DNA of 64,000 nucleotides. Origin: Perilla frutescens. Lineage: Eukaryota; Streptophyta; Magnoliopsida; Lamiales; Lamiaceae. Under the pieces are notes generated by a model. That model made no database searches. It saw nothing but the letters and a program-made list of their open reading frames with translations, and was not told where the DNA came from. The translations under genes and the position numbers were made by a program. The stretch lies in NCBI GenBank assembly GCA_026008535.1, contig BRKX01000010.1, forward strand, positions 3,919,001-3,983,000. The letters are read 5' to 3'. Positions 60,491-64,000 of the stretch are shown here, piece after piece; within the stretch, counting starts at the first letter, position 1; each line of letters opens with the position of its first letter.

Positions 60491-62139
60491 CACTGCATGT
60501 GGTGATGCAGATGTGGTGTTTAGGAGATGATCATATATGCGTATACATTTTTCTTTATAATTATTATTACAATCAATGAAGTTATCTCAACTCATTGATT
60601 CACGGTGTTGTCCTAGCCAGAGTCGGAATAAATGGATGAAAATTCAGATTTAATTACGTAATTAAACATCTAACAACGAGTTGCTAAAAGAACATAACAC
60701 AACTTTTTTTTTTTCTAAATAAATACCTTAATTATTAATTTTTGACATTATATATAATACTGAGATAAATACGTAGGAATACTTCTAATGATATTTCTAT
60801 TGTCTTTAATAATTTAGAAGGTATTTTATTTTTATTTTTATTTTTATTTTTATTTTTATTTTTAAATGCACATTAATTCCATAAATTAATTTGTATGACC
60901 ATGTGATTCATTAGCTTGAAATTTATTTATTATCGAAAATTTGGAAAAATAAAAATAACCAAAAGAGAATTGCATCAAATCACTAACCAATAAAGTGTTG
61001 AAACCAACTCTATTGTCTTTACAAGTGCGTAATTACATAAATGAAAATCTATTGAAATTACTAGAAATAGAGAAAATCATGAAATGACTTCAAATCTTTA
61101 TGGAGTGGAAACATCCTGAAATGAGATCACTTGTTGTAAATCCTGTTGCAACTCTTCAATATTTTTTCAAAAAAAAATATTTTTTTTTATTTTTTAATTT
61201 ATTATGATTTGTTTTAATTTAAATTTAATATTTAGGGTTCATCCATCCCCAATTAGGGTATATTAAAAAAAATATAAAAAAATAATTAAAAAAATTAGTT
61301 ATGCAACACCAAATGTAACACAAAATGCAACAGAGGATCTGCTCTAAAACATCCTCAATATAATGTTGAACACTTGAACCAAAATTAGAGTAATGTGTAA
61401 AATGAAAAAAGGTCGAAAACTATTAACAAAATATTTCTTGTTAAATTGGGGCGGTTTGGAAATTAGATAACCAATTAATTGAATACGAAAATAATTGATA
61501 AATGAATTAATTACCATTAATGGAAAACTACCTCCAATAAAAATAGTCAAAATTTACCGCCAACGCCTTGGGTTTTTTTTGGCGGGGAAAGAATTCATTT
61601 TCGATATTTATATATTTGAAAAACTAATATGCATTAAATAATAATTGTGTTCTCCTGACTCAAATTTCAGATAAAAGTACTGTAGGATAGCAATTTCTAA
61701 TACATTATATTTTGTATTCCCTCATTGAAAAATTATATATATTTTGTAGAGTTTTGTGAATTTAAAGTCCGAAGACAAATTAATTAACTATGGGGGACCT
61801 GAAACATGAAAGTTATTAATTGGAATTAGCAATCTAATTAAATAAGAAATCCATGTATCAATTTTTTTTATTATTTCATTATATATTTTATTTTAAATTT
61901 TCAATGAAAAATTCTCCAAAATTTATCTACTAAATTTAATAAAGAAATTACTAAAAAGAATTGAAATATATAATTTTCTAGTTCTTAGTAGATTAATAAT
62001 TTCAATAATTCATATCCTAAATTCATATTTTTTAGTCTCATGTACTGGATTGAAATCTAACATATCTTTCAATCACTAAATCCGTAAAAGTAATTTTTTT
62101 ATTATATCTAATGTATTTAAATCAATTTTAAAATTATTT
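60491..62139. other. Gene-free AT-rich stretch
   Basis: No gene is seen. It holds a (TATTT)n tract near 60822-60863 and a MITE-like inverted-repeat remnant at about 61135-61345 (AAATCCTGTTGCAAC on the left, TGCAACAGAGGAT on the right, core GGGTTCATCC). Confidence 0.5.
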
Positions 62140-62266
62140 TAAGTATAATGCTACCGAAGTGCGCACTGAATAAACCACACTTAGCATAACCAGTGGTGTT
62201 GATAGTATGAATCGAACTTAAGACCTTTGGTCTCAAAATAACACCACTCCACCACTAGATCGTCCT
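62140..62266 (-). mobile_element. tRNA-derived SINE (probable)
   Basis: On the minus strand an A-box-like TAGTGGTGGAGTGG (62257-62244) is followed about 30 bases later by a B-box-like AGTTCGATTC (62218-62209). This is the internal RNA polymerase III promoter layout of tRNA-derived SINEs. The body continues to about 62140 and then becomes AT-rich. It abuts the Copia 5' LTR. Target duplications were not found, so the borders are approximate. Confidence 0.55.
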
Positions 62267-62275
62267 CAAGGGGGA

Positions 62276-62603
62276 TGTTAGGGGTTCATTTTAGCCCGCC
62301 TAACTAACGACCATTAACATCACATTTCTAAAGCAATATAACTTCATCTTCAATTCGCTGTTGGCTAAGTAGATATTGTAAAACACAACACAGCAAACAT
62401 GCACAAGAAGCATGAATCCACGTCAGCAAAATAAATAGTTAAATAGTTTTTTTTCTATAGTTAGTTTTCAAGCTTGCACCGCCTTTGTATATAGCTTTAC
62501 TATAAATAGACGTAGATTTGTAGATTGTAATTACTTTTTGAGATTCAATGGAAACATTTCTCTCTTCTCTCTTTTCCTTTACATTTTCTCTCATTTCTTC
62601 ACA
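62276..62603 (+). repeat. 5' LTR of a Ty1/copia element (328 bp)
   Basis: Starts TGTTAGGGGTTC and ends ...CATTTCTTCACA, directly before the primer site. A TATA-like CTTTACTATAAATAG lies at about 62498-62512, the expected place for the LTR promoter. The matching 3' LTR lies outside the window. Confidence 0.82.
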
Positions 62604-62615
62604 TGGTATCAAAGC
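62604..62615 (+). promoter_or_regulatory. Copia primer-binding site
   Basis: TGGTATCAAAGC immediately follows the LTR and is one base off the initiator tRNA-Met primer site TGGTATCAGAGC used by most plant Copia elements. Confidence 0.85.
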
Positions 62616-62724
62616 AAAATATCCGTGTTTCACTTAGATCTCATCGATCTTCTTGTAATTTTTCAGATCTCATTCTTTTCCTAATTCTTCAATAAATCAC
62701 CGATTGTTCTTCATCTCTGTTGCT

Positions 62725-64000
62725 ATGGTTCGAGGCAATAATAGCAAGGAGGTTTTCCACTTGGAGGATATTTCAAACCCTCTATATCTGCACAATGGTG
62801 ATCATCCAGGATTGTTGTTGGTTTCAGCTCAGTTAAATGGTTCAAACTACAACAATTGGTGCAAATCGATGCTTACGTTGCTCACAGCAAAGAATAAGCT
62901 TGGTTTTGTCGATGGAACGTTACTCAAACCAGAGGCTGGTGATCATTTGTTTCAATATTGGATCCGTGCGAATAGTATGGTCGTTGCTTGGTTGCGAAAC
63001 TCTGTTATTACTGAAATCAGTTCCAGTTTGTTGTATCTCAATACTGCTCAAGCAATTTGGAACGATCTTCAAGATCGATTTTCTCAAGGAGACGTCGCTC
63101 GAATTTATCAGCTCAAGCCAGATCTGATGTGTCTTCGTCAAGGCTCTTCTGATGTAAACACCTATTATACTCAATTGCGTGTGATTTGGGATGAATATAA
63201 GGATTATCAACCGATTAGTTGGTGTGATTGTAGTGGTTGTAGCTGCAAAAGTGCAGGCAAGTGGAGTTCTTATCAAGAGCAGGAATGCATTATGCAATTT
63301 CTCGTTGGTCTAAATGAGTCATATTCTCAGATTCGCTCACAAATCATCTCAGTTAAGCCTCTGTCTTCACTCTCGAATGTTTTCGCTCTCATTATACAAG
63401 AAGAACGACAACGTTCCATTGGTAATTCTCAGTTGCTAGTGAGCAAGCTGGAATTAATGCAGCGGGAGGCAATACCAACAATTTTGGACATGGCAGAAAT
63501 AAGTTCCTTTGCTCTCATTGTGGCAAAACGAATCATACAGTTGACAAGTGTTTCAAGTTGCATGGCTTTCCCCCAGGCTATGGGAAAAATCGAGGAAAAT
63601 TTCCTCCTAATATGAATCAGTTTGGAGATGGCTCTAGAAAAGTAAATCAAGTTGGTTATGCCTCAGATTCTGCTGACTCTGGAACTGGTCAATCTGCTGT
63701 TGAGAGTGTATCCTCTCTCTCTCAAGATCTATATCAGCACCTTATTAGCCTCTTGCAAAATCAGATGCAGTCTCAACATTTCTCTCCATCTCCACAGCCA
63801 ACCGACAACTCACCTGCTTTCAGCGGTACCTTCTTTTCCTCTTTTATTGGTTCTTCGGTTGTTTCCAATGGAGCTTGGTTGCTTGATACAGGGGCTACTC
63901 ATCATGTTTGTTGTTCTATACATTATTTCCAATCATCTACTCCTACTTCTAATGCCTTAGTCAATCTCCCTAATGGTCAATCTGTTCACGTAACTCATGT
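62725..64000 (+). pseudogene. Ty1/copia gag-protease, frameshifted, running off the window
   Basis: The first ATG after the LTR is 62725 (MVRGNNSKEV). The gag N-domain (LLVSAQLNGSNYNNWCKSM), the DGTL segment, and AQAIWNDLQDRFSQGDVARI follow. Near 63430-63445 the reading moves to another frame, in which a CCHC knuckle (CSHCGKTNHTVDKC) and GFPPGYGKNRGK appear. A Ser/Gln-rich linker and the protease active site WLLDTGATHHVC at 63876-63911 come next. This is the normal gag-NC-PR order. The integrase-RT-RNase H part lies beyond 64000. The frame change is one indel, so this copy is probably inactive unless it is a sequencing error. Confidence 0.88.

Overview
The window is nuclear DNA of a flowering plant, most likely a eudicot. 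It is AT-rich and gene-poor, with long introns bounded by GT..AG. It holds only plant-type mobile elements and one plant receptor kinase. I see no bacterial, organellar or viral genome structure and no CRISPR array. By my reading only one gene is intact: a seven-exon cysteine-rich receptor-like kinase (CRK) at 44447-47229 (+), 685 residues. Almost everything else is a nest of transposable elements or broken pieces of genes.

Layout. 1-7353: a 597-bp tandem repeat, a mariner/Stowaway-type MITE (1501-1964), a MITE of a family that recurs later, and a minus-strand stretch of gene debris. The debris includes a Ty3/gypsy gag-protease relic joined to an intron-containing fragment of the plastid ribosome-hibernation factor PSRP1. 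Several hairpin repeats follow. 7354-13805: a hAT transposon with a perfect 8-bp target duplication and a decayed BED/DUF659/dimerisation transposase, split by a 2.4-kb solo LTR. 14629-14931: a long-armed foldback element.

15048-44176: one large Helitron on the minus strand, with its CTAG end and hairpin at 15048 and its TC end at 44176. It carries a broken Rep-helicase gene (26979-32510) and a broken RPA-like gene of about 16 exons with a duplicated zinc-ribbon OB domain (36214-43479). Later insertions sit inside it: a complete 11.5-kb Athila-type Ty3 element (15241-26786, target duplication AAGAG, two near-identical LTRs) and a 3.2-kb solo LTR (37766-40940, target duplication CCTTC). The Helitron entered an A/T site about 270 bp upstream of the CRK start codon, so it replaced the kinase's distal promoter.

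47568-48355: a Mutator-type MITE with arms of about 150 bp and a 9-bp target duplication, 340 bp after the CRK stop codon. 49170-64000: more copies of the MITE family, a Copia gag fragment, a truncated element of the same long-LTR family as the solo LTRs (LTR 53282-56279 plus primer site, minus strand), an inverted pair of WIP-type zinc-finger gene fragments (56999-57683), a second Stowaway-type MITE, a (GA)n microsatellite of about 146 bp, a tRNA-derived SINE, and the 5' half of a second Copia element that runs off the right edge.

The order of events can be read from the nesting. The Helitron and the hAT were there first, and the Athila and the long LTRs inserted into them. No clearly new system was found. 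The points most worth a second look are the Helitron with its double-zinc-ribbon RPA gene beside an intact CRK, the WIP inverted repeat as a possible small-RNA source, the PSRP1 capture, and the Athila polyprotein with ten in-frame stops but no frameshift.
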